A stretch of 64,000 nucleotides of DNA from Clostridiales bacterium (GTDB lineage Bacteria > Bacillota > Clostridia > Saccharofermentanales > Saccharofermentanaceae), in assembly GCA_017554745.1 (NCBI GenBank), contig JAFZHS010000019.1, forward strand, positions 1-64,000, written 5' to 3'. Below the pieces are notes generated by a model. It searched no databases and had not been told where the DNA came from. It saw nothing but the letters and a program-made list of their open reading frames with translations. The position numbers were made by a program, and so were the translations under genes. This document shows positions 33,933-41,569 of the stretch, one piece after another. The first letter of the stretch is position 1. Each line of letters starts with the position of its first letter.

Positions 33933-34337
33933 ATGCAAAAAGGTAATGATGTCGGCAAATCAGCTGAAGATTATCTTGAGTCGATGGTGATTCTCAAGGA
34001 AAAGAACGGTTACATCCGCTCAGTTGACATTGCTGAATTTCTCGGAGTTACAAAGCCTTCGGTAAGCAACGCCATGAAGCGCCTGCGCGAAGAGAACTAC
34101 ATCGAGATGAACCGCTCCGGCTTCATCACTCTGACGGAGAAGGGCATGGAGATCGCAGACAAGATCTACACGCGCCACAAGAAGCTCACCGATTTCTTCA
34201 TCGCTCTCGGCGTTGATCCCGATGTCGCAGAAGACGATGCATGCAAGATAGAGCATGATATCAGTGACGAGACTTTCGATGCGATCTGCACTCACATCGA
34301 TAAATTCGGAAAAACCAACAAGACAAAAAAGAAGTAA
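33933..34337 (+). CDS. DtxR/MntR-family metalloregulator
   Basis: A 134-residue regulator with an N-terminal winged helix (SAEDYLESMVILKEKNGYIR, then IAEFLGVTKPSVSNAMKRL) and a metal-binding/dimerisation domain. It lacks the SH3-like third domain. Metal ligands can be traced: E/D in SAEDYLE, His in YTRHKKL, and the DDACKIEH helix. In MntR this helix carries Glu at the position where this protein has Cys; DtxR/IdeR have Cys. That favours an Fe2+-type (or Ni2+/Co2+) response over Mn2+. It precedes two small membrane proteins and larEBC on the same strand. Confidence 0.9.
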   Translation: MQKGNDVGKSAEDYLESMVILKEKNGYIRSVDIAEFLGVTKPSVSNAMKRLREENYIEMNRSGFITLTEKGMEIADKIYTRHKKLTDFFIALGVDPDVAEDDACKIEHDISDETFDAICTHIDKFGKTNKTKKK

Positions 34338-34377
34338 ATTTCTGTACTTAACTGATATATACCTATCAATCCACTCT

Positions 34378-34396
34378 GATAAAATTGTTTTATCAA
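34378..34396. promoter_or_regulatory. Perfect palindrome TGATAAAATTGTTTTATCA
   Basis: A 19-bp palindrome (8-bp arms, 3-base centre) 27 bases before the start of the first small membrane protein. It differs from the repeat in front of the DtxR-family gene. It may be an operator controlling the downstream genes separately from the regulator gene. Confidence 0.6.
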
Positions 34397-34423
34397 ATAC
34401 GAAAATAGAAGGAGAATCTCCCT

Positions 34424-34783
34424 ATGGCATGTTTTCTCGTACCCACAACAGAAGCAATCGTTACAACAGTAATCAAGAAAGTTGCAGACAAGAAAGGTTC
34501 TGACAACATCTTCATCAAGAAGATGGGATGGCTCAACAATATGCTCTGGGGCGGTTCCGCACTCCTCGCATTTGAGCACGTCTGGCACGGTGAAGTTACA
34601 CCGTGGTTCCCGTTCCTTACGGCAGCAGCAGATCCGGCTGACGCAGCAGAGATGCTCCACGAGATGTTCACGAGCGGAGTTGCAATGGCGGTCCTCGTAA
34701 CACTGGCGTGGGTAGTCATGGTACTGGTCGCACATGCCGTCACCAAGAAAAAAGAGCCGGCAGCTGCCAAGGCTAAGGCATAA
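34424..34783 (+). CDS. Small membrane protein 1 of the lar cluster (119 aa)
   Basis: I do not recognise a named family. Visible features are a short N-terminal hydrophobic helix (CFLVPTTEAIVTTVIKKVA), a central WLNNMLWGGSALLAFEHVWH with conserved-looking W, E and H residues, an acidic loop DPADAAEMLHEMFTSG, a second TM helix (MAVLVTLAWVVMVLVAHAV) and a Lys/Ala-rich tail. GAAGGAG precedes the ATG. It lies 15 bases before a second small membrane protein, which indicates that the pair acts together. The EHVWH and LHEMF histidines could bind metal, but that is speculation. Confidence 0.75.
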   Translation: MACFLVPTTEAIVTTVIKKVADKKGSDNIFIKKMGWLNNMLWGGSALLAFEHVWHGEVTPWFPFLTAAADPADAAEMLHEMFTSGVAMAVLVTLAWVVMVLVAHAVTKKKEPAAAKAKA

Positions 34784-34798
34784 GGAGGGATACTACGT

Positions 34799-35101
34799 AT
34801 GACATTACTTATCACTGTTTTTGCAGCAGCCATCACCACTATCCTCTGGTATAACGGCAAGACCGACAGAAAGCTCGGGACACTTGCCCTTATGTACTGG
34901 GGCGCAAGCCTTATGTGGCTCGTTGACGCAGTAGTCGAATACATCGAGCTCGGTGCTGAATTTTTCGAGCAGGCACCTGCCGACATGATCAACGATGCAT
35001 TCCTCGGACTCTCCGTAGTAGCTTTGGGCATCGTCATCTGGCTCGTTGTCCTTCTGGTCAAGGATCCCGAAGGCAAGGTCAAGGCAATGTTTGCCAAGTG
35101 A
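34799..35101 (+). CDS. Small membrane protein 2 of the lar cluster (100 aa)
   Basis: Three predicted TM helices (about residues 1-18, 27-48, 66-90) are present. An acidic stretch, DAVVEYIELGAEFFEQ, lies between the second and third, and the tail VKDPEGKVKAMFAK is basic. AAGGAGGG precedes the ATG. larE starts three bases after its stop, so this gene and larE are almost certainly co-transcribed and co-translated. No family was recognised. With its partner it could form a small membrane complex linked to nickel or to the cofactor; this is inference from position only. Confidence 0.75.
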   Translation: MTLLITVFAAAITTILWYNGKTDRKLGTLALMYWGASLMWLVDAVVEYIELGAEFFEQAPADMINDAFLGLSVVALGIVIWLVVLLVKDPEGKVKAMFAK

Positions 35102-35104
35102 TGA

Positions 35105-35917
35105 ATGGACGGCTCATCCTACATCAAAGTTAAAGAATCTGCGCTCGTTGAGCGTATTAAGACCGCCGGGAAACTGGCGGTCGCTTTTTCAGGCGGAGTC
35201 GACTCGACTTATCTTCTGTATAAGGCCCACGAAGTGCTCGGGGATGACTGCATGGCAGTGACGGTAAAATCTCTGGCGCTTACATTTGAAGAGTTCGACC
35301 GCACAGTTTCTTTCTGTGCTAAATACGGCATAAGGCAGACTGTCGTGGACTTTGATCTTTTCTCCGTTCCGGAGTTTTCTCAAAATCCTCCCGACAGATG
35401 TTATTACTGCAAGAGAAAGATCTTCGAAGCAATCAAAGAAGCCGCTCCGGGGTATGTGATAACGGACGGCAGCAATGTCGACGATAAGTTCGATTACAGG
35501 CCCGGCGTGAGGGCTTTGACAGAGCTCGGGATAGCGAGTCTTTTGAAGGATTCCGGCCTTACGAAAAGCGATATCAGGGCGCTCTCCAAAAATGCAGGTC
35601 TTCCCACCTGGAACATGCCTTCCGCGGCATGCCTCGCATCGAGGATCGCATATGGTGAGAAGATCACGGCTGAAGGCCTGATGTGTGTCGCATACGCTGA
35701 GAAGATAATCAAAGATCTCGGCTTTAAGGGTATCCGCGTAAGAGTGCACGGAGACCTCGCAAGGATCGAAGCTGCGCCTGATGATATTCCGCTGTTGACT
35801 TACGAGCATACGCGCAAAGAAATCTCGGAAGAACTGAAGCGCTTGGGCTTCAAATATGTAACAATTGACGCAGACGGATACCGCACCGGCAGCATGAATG
35901 AGGCTATAGGAAAATGA
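35105..35917 (+). CDS. larE: ATP-dependent sacrificial sulfur transferase for nickel-pincer cofactor
   Basis: LarE converts the carboxylates of the nicotinate-derived intermediate to thiocarboxylates, donating its own cysteine sulfur. The PP-loop [12 protein letters not shown] is at about residues 27-38. Cysteines are seen in [11 protein letters not shown] and at the donor site [13 protein letters not shown]. At 270 residues it is of normal length. The start follows three bases after the small membrane gene and has no good ribosome binding site, so translation is probably coupled. It overlaps larB by four bases. Confidence 0.94.
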   Translation: MDGSSYIKVKESALVERIKTAGKLAVAFSGGVDSTYLLYKAHEVLGDDCMAVTVKSLALTFEEFDRTVSFCAKYGIRQTVVDFDLFSVPEFSQNPPDRCYYCKRKIFEAIKEAAPGYVITDGSNVDDKFDYRPGVRALTELGIASLLKDSGLTKSDIRALSKNAGLPTWNMPSAACLASRIAYGEKITAEGLMCVAYAEKIIKDLGFKGIRVRVHGDLARIEAAPDDIPLLTYEHTRKEISEELKRLGFKYVTIDADGYRTGSMNEAIGK

Positions 35918-36654
35918 GTGACGCAAGAGAGATTTTAGAAAAGGTCGCTTCAGGAGAGATGTCTCCCGAAGAAGCCGAGCTAGAGCTTAAGATGAAGCCT
36001 TTTGTCGATCTCGGCTTTGCCAAGCCTGACCTTCACAGAGGCTTAAGACAGGGCGTTCCCGAAGTCATCTACGGAGAAGGCAAAACACCTGAACAGATCG
36101 ACGCGATAGCTTCCAGCCTTTTGGAAGGAGGGCAGGGGACTGTCCTTATCACGAGACTGTCTTCAGAAAAAGCTGCTCAGCTTAATATTCCCGTAAAGTA
36201 CTATGACGCTGCGCGTATCGGCGTGGCAGGCGTTATTCCAGAAGTGTCCGCAAAGGGCACGATAGTCGTCGCCTGCGCAGGCACGTCTGATCTTCCTGTT
36301 GCAGAAGAAGCAGCAGTTACTGCTGAGCTTTTGGGCAATAAAGTCACCCGCGTTTACGATGTTGGAGTATCAGGACTGCACCGTCTTTTGGCACACAAGG
36401 AAGAGCTCATGAGCGCAAGCGTCGTAATCGCCGTAGCAGGCATGGAAGGCGCTCTCGCGAGCGTCATCGGAGGGCTTGTAGACTGCCCTGTAATTGCCGT
36501 TCCCACGAGCGTAGGATACGGCGCATCTTTTGAAGGACTGACCGCGCTTCTGGCCATGATGAACTCTTGCGCGAGCGGCGTTACTGTCGTAAATATCGAC
36601 AATGGATTCGGTGCCGGCTACTCTGCGAGCATGATCAATCACATCGGAGGTTAA
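35914..36654 (+). CDS. larB: Pyridinium-3,5-biscarboxylic acid mononucleotide synthase
   Basis: LarB carboxylates and hydrolyses nicotinic acid adenine dinucleotide in the first step of nickel-pincer cofactor synthesis. At 246 residues it shows the AIR-carboxylase-like core: [66 protein letters not shown] and [12 protein letters not shown]. It is between larE (4-base overlap) and larC (3-base gap) in one operon. Confidence 0.95.
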   Translation: MSDAREILEKVASGEMSPEEAELELKMKPFVDLGFAKPDLHRGLRQGVPEVIYGEGKTPEQIDAIASSLLEGGQGTVLITRLSSEKAAQLNIPVKYYDAARIGVAGVIPEVSAKGTIVVACAGTSDLPVAEEAAVTAELLGNKVTRVYDVGVSGLHRLLAHKEELMSASVVIAVAGMEGALASVIGGLVDCPVIAVPTSVGYGASFEGLTALLAMMNSCASGVTVVNIDNGFGAGYSASMINHIGG

Positions 36655-36657
36655 TCC

Positions 36658-37881
36658 ATGAAGACTCTCTATATCGAATGCAATATGGGCGCAGCAGGAG
36701 ACATGCTCCTGGCTTCTCTGGCCGAACTTACCGGCGATGTAAAAGCTTGCGAAGACAAGCTCAATTCATTGGGCATTCCTGATGTTACATACAGCTTCGA
36801 AAAGAGCGTCAAATGCGGCATCGAAGGCACACACGCACACGTTATCGTAAACGGCGTGGAAGAAGACGAGCACATGCATGAACATGGCCACGACCACCAC
36901 CATGAACATTCTCATGAGGATCACCATCACGAGCACAGCCACGATGAGCATGCGCACACTCATGAACACGAGCACCACCATCATCACACTTCGATGGGTG
37001 ATATAGAAAGCATTATTAACGGCCTTAAAGTATCAGATAAAGTAAAGGCTGACGCTCTCGCCGTATACGGCCTCATCGCCGAAGCGGAGAGCAAGGCACA
37101 CGGCAAGCCCGTTACAGATATCCACTTCCACGAAGTAGGCACTATGGATGCGGTCGCAGATATCGTCGGCGTGTGCGTTCTCATGGAAATGCTCGGCGCC
37201 GGCAGGGTAGTGGTATCACCTTTGGCTACAGGCTTCGGTCAGGTAAGATGCGCACACGGGATCCTTCCCGTTCCCGCGCCTGCGACGGCAAGCATAATAG
37301 AAGGCATTCCCACATACAGCGGCAGCGTTGAAGGAGAACTTCTTACACCTACGGGAGCAGCGCTTCTTAAGCACTTCGCGGACAGCTTCGGCTCAAGACC
37401 TGTAATGGCAATCAGCAAGACCGGTTACGGCATGGGAAAGAAAGATTTTGAGAAGGCAAATATGCTCAGGACTTTCATCGGCGAAGAGCAGAGTGATGAC
37501 GGCGATAAGGTTATCGAGATGAGCTGCAACGTCGACGACATGACCGGTGAAGAGATCGGTTACGCGACAGGCGTTCTCTTGAACAGCGGCGCACTGGATG
37601 TTTTCACGACGCCCGTTTATATGAAGAAAAACCGCCCCGGTATCCTCATCACTGTGATCGTTAAGCCTGAGGATAAAGAGAAGTTCGCAAAGCTTATTTT
37701 CGAGCACACCACAACGATCGGGATCAGATACACCGCGATGGACAGGTTCAGGCTTGAAAGGCGCGAAGAGAAGGTCATGACAAAGTACGGTGAAGTCTCC
37801 GTGAAAATCTCGGAGGGCTTCGGCGTGAAAAAAGTAAAACCCGGGTACGATGACGTCGCGGGGATCGTTAATAAAAATTAA
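36658..37881 (+). CDS. larC: Nickel insertase for pincer cofactor, uninterrupted, with His-rich insert
   Basis: LarC uses CTP to insert nickel and form the mature pincer nucleotide. This is a full-length single frame of 407 residues; in some lactobacilli larC is split and needs a programmed frameshift. The N-terminal IECNMGAAGDMLLASL and later DIHFHEVGTMDAVADIVG and EMSCNVDDMTGEEIGYATG are family landmarks. Residues about 75-110 form a run dense in His, Glu and Asp (for example HEHSHEDHHHEHSHDEHAH) suited to holding nickel. larA itself is not in the window. Confidence 0.95.
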   Translation: MKTLYIECNMGAAGDMLLASLAELTGDVKACEDKLNSLGIPDVTYSFEKSVKCGIEGTHAHVIVNGVEEDEHMHEHGHDHHHEHSHEDHHHEHSHDEHAHTHEHEHHHHHTSMGDIESIINGLKVSDKVKADALAVYGLIAEAESKAHGKPVTDIHFHEVGTMDAVADIVGVCVLMEMLGAGRVVVSPLATGFGQVRCAHGILPVPAPATASIIEGIPTYSGSVEGELLTPTGAALLKHFADSFGSRPVMAISKTGYGMGKKDFEKANMLRTFIGEEQSDDGDKVIEMSCNVDDMTGEEIGYATGVLLNSGALDVFTTPVYMKKNRPGILITVIVKPEDKEKFAKLIFEHTTTIGIRYTAMDRFRLERREEKVMTKYGEVSVKISEGFGVKKVKPGYDDVAGIVNKN

Positions 37882-37882
37882 A

Positions 37883-37983
37883 AAGGTTGGGAATTGTGAT
37901 CCTAACCCAAGGAAAACAACGGTTAGATACCGCTGGCAACTCGTGGCAGAGAAAAACATAACAAGTCTGTAATTCCCAAACTT
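37883..37983 (+). ncRNA. Unassigned structured RNA candidate downstream of larC
   Basis: A long-range helix of 13 pairs (one mismatch) joins 37883-37895 (AAGGTTGGGAATT) to 37971-37983 (AATTCCCAAACTT). Two hairpins lie inside. One is CTAACC/GGTTAG (37902-37907 with 37921-37926) with a 13-base purine-rich loop. The other is CTGGCA/TGGCAG (37933-37949) with a G-G mismatch. Purine-rich single strands connect them. It begins two bases after the larC stop and is followed by a terminator. The layout is riboswitch- or sRNA-like but matched no class I know. It could also be a 3'-UTR stability element. Confidence 0.55.
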
Positions 37984-38009
37984 TCCGTGAAGAACCGTAA
38001 AAAATTAGA

Positions 38010-38042
38010 GGGCTGCCTTTCAGATAAAGACAGCCCTTTTTA
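38010..38042 (+). terminator. Intrinsic terminator of the lar operon
   Basis: An 11-bp stem (GGGCTGCCTTT with AAAGACAGCCC, one mismatch) around CAGAT is followed by TTTTT. Confidence 0.9.
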
Positions 38043-38062
38043 TTCCTATCAGCCCTATATTA

Positions 38063-39253
38063 CTACAGTGTGAATTCCATATCGTCGATCGTGATCTTGG
38101 CGATGTTATCGGTGTCGGCGAGGCGGTTGAAATATGCGGTGAGACCATAATCCGAGCCGAAAACGTAGCCAACATTATTAGTATCTTCGGAGTAGACCAG
38201 GTATTCAGAACCATCCTTGTAAACGATCTTTATAGTCGGTGCAGGATATGTGAATTCGCTACGTGAGGATGTCTTCGAACCGCTTCTGGCATCCCACTCC
38301 ATTGCAATGGGCGAGATCTTTATAATGCCGCCCTCGCTGCTTTTAAGCTCAAGTTCATTAAGCTTATCCGCAACAGGAATGGTAAATGTCTTGGATTCCT
38401 TGACCACTTCTGATTCAGGCACGCCTTCAGGGCGATTGTCGTTGTGCTCATCATAATATTTCCATCGCTCGTTTCTGGTCATCTTCAGTTCGGTCATCTC
38501 AAGTGTCAGATGGTCCGTGATCGGCGGATAGAATTCAGGTCCGAAAACATGGTTGTAATCCTGCATATACTCACTGCAGTAGAGCTTGGTCTCTGTTGAA
38601 CGTTCCATATCGACCCAGATCTTTCCGCTGCCTTCTTTGAATCCGAATTCGAAGTTCTGATCGTCATTAAGGAAAGCCCCTTTGGATTCATTCTCGAGCT
38701 GGCTGTAGATAAGACAGTTAACGCCTGCTGCTCTTTCGATCGTGTAGGCGACTACCAGGCCTCTCTCGTCCCGTACAATGCCCTCTACGGTAATTGTGTA
38801 TTCACCAACTGTGCAGACGATCGGTTCAGTTACTATCTTATCCCCTAGCAGGCGTTCAACGTCCTTGGGATCCGATTCGACATACTCGATCTTAGGATAT
38901 GTGATCGTATAAACATTGTCGTTGCCGTCTTTGTCTTTTTTGCCTTCTTCTACAAATGTCTCAACGTGGCTCTCGACATTCTTTTTGTTTTCGTTGCCCC
39001 AGAGCCTGTCGAAAAGTTCGCCGCCCGTTGCGGCATTGACTATAAAAGGTGTAGCGATAATTACTGCAGCAGCTGCCACAGCGACCTTTGCTCCCAGTTT
39101 TGTTATCTTAGCGCTTGTCGCGTTCTTCATTATGGATTCCTTTCTCGCGAGATAACCGTCTGAGAAAACATGATCCTCCACTCCGTCTGTGATGTGGTCG
39201 AATTCCTCGAGGCTGATGTCGCGAATGAAATGTTCATTAGGTTTTCTGTCCAT
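38063..39253 (-). CDS. Probable anti-sigma factor with DUF4179-like ectodomain (396 aa)
   Basis: The N-terminal ~75 residues (FIRDISLEEFDHITDGVEDH) are cytoplasmic and likely bind the sigma factor encoded just upstream. One TM helix (VAVAAAAVIIATPFIVNAAT) follows. A ~290-residue extracellular domain opens with GGELFDRLWGNENKK, as in DUF4179-type proteins. ATG 39253 follows AGGAG by seven bases; the TTG at 39259 is within that spacing and less likely. The gene lies 47 bases after the sigma gene. A membrane sensor that releases the sigma factor on an external signal is the family expectation. Confidence 0.82.
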   Translation of the reverse strand: MDRKPNEHFIRDISLEEFDHITDGVEDHVFSDGYLARKESIMKNATSAKITKLGAKVAVAAAAVIIATPFIVNAATGGELFDRLWGNENKKNVESHVETFVEEGKKDKDGNDNVYTITYPKIEYVESDPKDVERLLGDKIVTEPIVCTVGEYTITVEGIVRDERGLVVAYTIERAAGVNCLIYSQLENESKGAFLNDDQNFEFGFKEGSGKIWVDMERSTETKLYCSEYMQDYNHVFGPEFYPPITDHLTLEMTELKMTRNERWKYYDEHNDNRPEGVPESEVVKESKTFTIPVADKLNELELKSSEGGIIKISPIAMEWDARSGSKTSSRSEFTYPAPTIKIVYKDGSEYLVYSEDTNNVGYVFGSDYGLTAYFNRLADTDNIAKITIDDMEFTL

Positions 39254-39300
39254 AAGCAATCTCCTGTTTCATGGATTTCCCTCTAAAAAGCTTTCCGGTC

Positions 39301-39819
39301 TTACGCCTGGTCCAAGCCCTGGCGCATCATCTTCTTGGCCCGTTCGTATCGTTTTCTGACATTTGCCTCTGTGATGCCCAGCCTGTCGGCTGTCTCCCTG
39401 ACCGAAAAGTCTCTTATGACAAGGCATTCGACGACGTCATAGTATTTCTCAGGAAGAGAATTCATCAGGGGAGTGCACTCTGCCCCTGTATCGTTATTGT
39501 CATCCGTAATGGCGGCTTCATCCGCACAGACTGCTTCAAGATTTTCAGCAAAGCTTACGACCTTGTTCTCATTCTTCCGCTTGTTATAGAGGTTGATCGA
39601 AGTGTTCTTGATCACTGCCAGGATGTACCTTTTGCAATCGTCCGAGTCTGCTTTCTTGAAATAGACCTTATGTCTTATGAGCTTAAGAAAAGCATCCTGC
39701 ACTGCATCTTCAGCGAGCGTCTCATCGCGCAATATGGCAAGCGCCACGCGGAACATTTTCTGTTCGTAGAGCTCATAACATGCTTCTATGAATGCGTGCT
39801 GTTTTGAAGGTAAAGCCAT
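39301..39819 (-). CDS. ECF-type RNA polymerase sigma factor
   Basis: A 172-residue group IV sigma factor. Region 2 reads FIEACYELYEQKMFRVALAI with DAVQDAFLKLIRH, and region 4 reads LPEKYYDVVECLVIRDFSVR with ETADRLGITEANVRKRYERA. Region 4 would contact the -35 element. The linker is long and acidic (EAAITDDNNDTG). AAGGAGACAGG precedes the ATG. It is co-transcribed with the anti-sigma-like gene immediately downstream. The regulon is unknown; the adjacent lipoprotein operon is one candidate target. Confidence 0.92.
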   Translation of the reverse strand: MALPSKQHAFIEACYELYEQKMFRVALAILRDETLAEDAVQDAFLKLIRHKVYFKKADSDDCKRYILAVIKNTSINLYNKRKNENKVVSFAENLEAVCADEAAITDDNNDTGAECTPLMNSLPEKYYDVVECLVIRDFSVRETADRLGITEANVRKRYERAKKMMRQGLDQA

Positions 39820-39964
39820 TTACCTGTCTCCTTGTCCGTTCCTGAAGCGCCGCCCAACTTATAAGATTCGGGATCCCCAGACCGGCCCTTCTACCCCATA
39901 TAACAAAACGGAAATTCATTCTGTGACAAATCTTGCCAATAATTCTTCGCGGCATCTACCGCAA

Positions 39965-39992
39965 AAACGCGGTTTTTGGAAAAACCGCGTTT
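39965..39992 (-). terminator. Terminator of the three-lipoprotein operon
   Basis: A 13-bp palindromic stem AAACGCGGTTTTT/AAAAACCGCGTTT with a two-base centre, followed by T on the minus strand. It lies about 50 bases beyond the last lipoprotein stop. Confidence 0.8.
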
Positions 39993-40044
39993 AAGTAAAC
40001 AACTTTGAAAAAACGAGACCGGCACTTTCGCCGGAACGCATGAC

Positions 40045-40791
40045 TTATTCTTCAAGATTGAATCCGAGAATAGCCATATTGTATTTCTGGCCTTCGCCCC
40101 AGTACATGCAGCTTGCAGTACAAGTTATACCGTTTAAGGGACCATAGGTGGTGTAATTAACGTTCACATCGTCGTTGCTTTCTTCTATGGGGCTGCCGTA
40201 AATACCGGGCAGATCTGCTCTGAAGTAATCATAGTAATTCCTAAGCTGGTTCAAATCGGAACTGTGGTAGCAAAATGAGATCTCTATAACACGATTGTCT
40301 TCGTCACACCAGATGCTTAATTCATCAAAACCAAAACCATAGATTACGACGTCGCAATTGAAATCATATTCGATTAAAGTCTCGGGGTAATCATCTATAT
40401 CCGGACCGTGTACATCGTAAGTTATGGTCGAGAACTTTGTACCAAAAGCGTTTTCAAGAATGGAAACAGACGAATTGTAGTCTTGTCCCATAGCCCGGGA
40501 AATGACATCAGCTGCATCCTGTAAGCTGTGGAGCACACCTTGGGATGCGTATGTTGCTGAAGTAGTCGTTGTCGTAGGCTCTTCTGTAGTCGTCGTTGTG
40601 GGCTCTTCCGTCGTCTCGGTAATAATGACGGGATCGGTCTCCGTCTCATCACCATACTCGTGCTTATAGTCGCCGCCTTCCCTGTCTACGCGGAGGTCGT
40701 CGGAGCGGTCTTTGCCCGATGACATGCTGCACGCAGAGAGCGCGGTAACGGTTAATGCCAAAGCTAATAAGACAGATAATTTTTTATTCAT
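40045..40791 (-). CDS. Putative lipoprotein, array member 3 (248 aa)
   Basis: It has a signal peptide with lipobox LSAC (Cys21) and then the stalk RSDDLRVDREGGDYKHEYGD shared by all three array members. A Thr/Glu-rich spacer (TTEEPTTTTTEEPTTTTT) precedes a ~165-residue head that begins near LHSLQDAADVISRAMGQDYN. The head has six cysteines, more than its two neighbours. Fold and function are not recognised. It is the last gene of a three-gene minus-strand unit ending at a strong hairpin. Confidence 0.8.
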   Translation of the reverse strand: MNKKLSVLLALALTVTALSACSMSSGKDRSDDLRVDREGGDYKHEYGDETETDPVIITETTEEPTTTTTEEPTTTTTSATYASQGVLHSLQDAADVISRAMGQDYNSSVSILENAFGTKFSTITYDVHGPDIDDYPETLIEYDFNCDVVIYGFGFDELSIWCDEDNRVIEISFCYHSSDLNQLRNYYDYFRADLPGIYGSPIEESNDDVNVNYTTYGPLNGITCTASCMYWGEGQKYNMAILGFNLEE

Positions 40792-40817
40792 TGAGTATCT
40801 CCAAAAACAGTGCGGGA

Positions 40818-41537
40818 TCAGTATTTCGAGAAAGTCACATAAATGATCGAAATGCTGTCGGCATAGAAAGCGTTTACCGAGATCGTTACATCATTTTCCA
40901 ATTCAAATAATACTAAATCGTATGAATCTTCATCGTCTGTGCTGTACGGTTCACCATAAACAGCTGTTATCTGCGAGACAAGATAGTCAAAGGTCTTTTT
41001 TGCATCGCCGTCAGTTATAGTGGTTGAAAAACTCAATTCGTAGACTGAATCATTAGTTGTGTAATAAGACACATCGAAAATGTCGAAAACGACATTTCCG
41101 GCTGCTATAGCGCAGTTATACATTACCCACTTTTCATCTTCATAATCGCCCGTGTAATACTCTTCCAACGGGGTGCTTGAATAAGAGTTCAGCGCGCTCG
41201 TTGCTTCGTTATAGTGACTGCCCAGTGTGTTTATCATCAGATAACAAAACTCATCGAAGTCCAGGCTCTTGCCGGGTGTTATGTTAACGGATGAAGTGTT
41301 GTCCGTAGAAGTTGTTGTAGTTGATTCTGTAGTAGTCGTGGGAGGTTCTTCGGACGTCTCTGTCGTAACGATGGGATGAGTCTCGGTCTCGATCTCCAAC
41401 CCGTACTCGTGCTTATAGTCGCCGCCTTCTCTTTCGACGCGGAGATCATCCGAGCGGTCGCCTGATGCTTTATTGCAAGAAGCGAGAGAAGTGACTGTTA
41501 ATGCCAAAGCAATTAAGAGAGATAGTTTTTTATACAT
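40818..41537 (-). CDS. Putative lipoprotein, array member 2 (239 aa)
   Basis: Lipobox LASC (Cys20) and stalk RSDDLRVEREGGDYKHEYGL are followed by a Thr/Ser-rich spacer. The ~150-residue head contains LDFDEFCYLMINTLGSHYNE, VMYNCAIAAGNVVFDIFDVS and ITAVYGEPYSTDDEDSYDLV. The head is clearly related to that of array member 1 (same order of FW/FC-LM-N, YNCDI, EVYGEP motifs) but much diverged. It lies 26 bases upstream of member 3. No known domain was recognised. Confidence 0.8.
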   Translation of the reverse strand: MYKKLSLLIALALTVTSLASCNKASGDRSDDLRVEREGGDYKHEYGLEIETETHPIVTTETSEEPPTTTTESTTTTSTDNTSSVNITPGKSLDFDEFCYLMINTLGSHYNEATSALNSYSSTPLEEYYTGDYEDEKWVMYNCAIAAGNVVFDIFDVSYYTTNDSVYELSFSTTITDGDAKKTFDYLVSQITAVYGEPYSTDDEDSYDLVLFELENDVTISVNAFYADSISIIYVTFSKY

Positions 41538-41569
41538 AGCGCACCTCCGTTAACGTAATAAGTATAGGA

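Noticed and set aside
36766-36987. Minus-strand Met/Val-rich frame inside larC
   Set aside because: It is the antisense of the His-rich insert (CAC/CAT codons read as Val/Met) and not a membrane protein gene.
37883-37983. attC (integron) site at the structured element after larC
   Set aside because: GGTTAGAT superficially fits GTTRRRY, but the partner motif does not, there is no integrase and there are no cassette repeats.
37883-37983. tRNA or SAM-riboswitch identity for the same element
   Set aside because: No T-loop or CCA arm is present, and the S-box core elements other than a chance GGCAAC are missing.
39820-40044. Additional small gene between the sigma factor and the lipoprotein array
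   Set aside because: Short frames here lack binding sites and cross the array terminator; the interval is better explained as promoter plus terminator.
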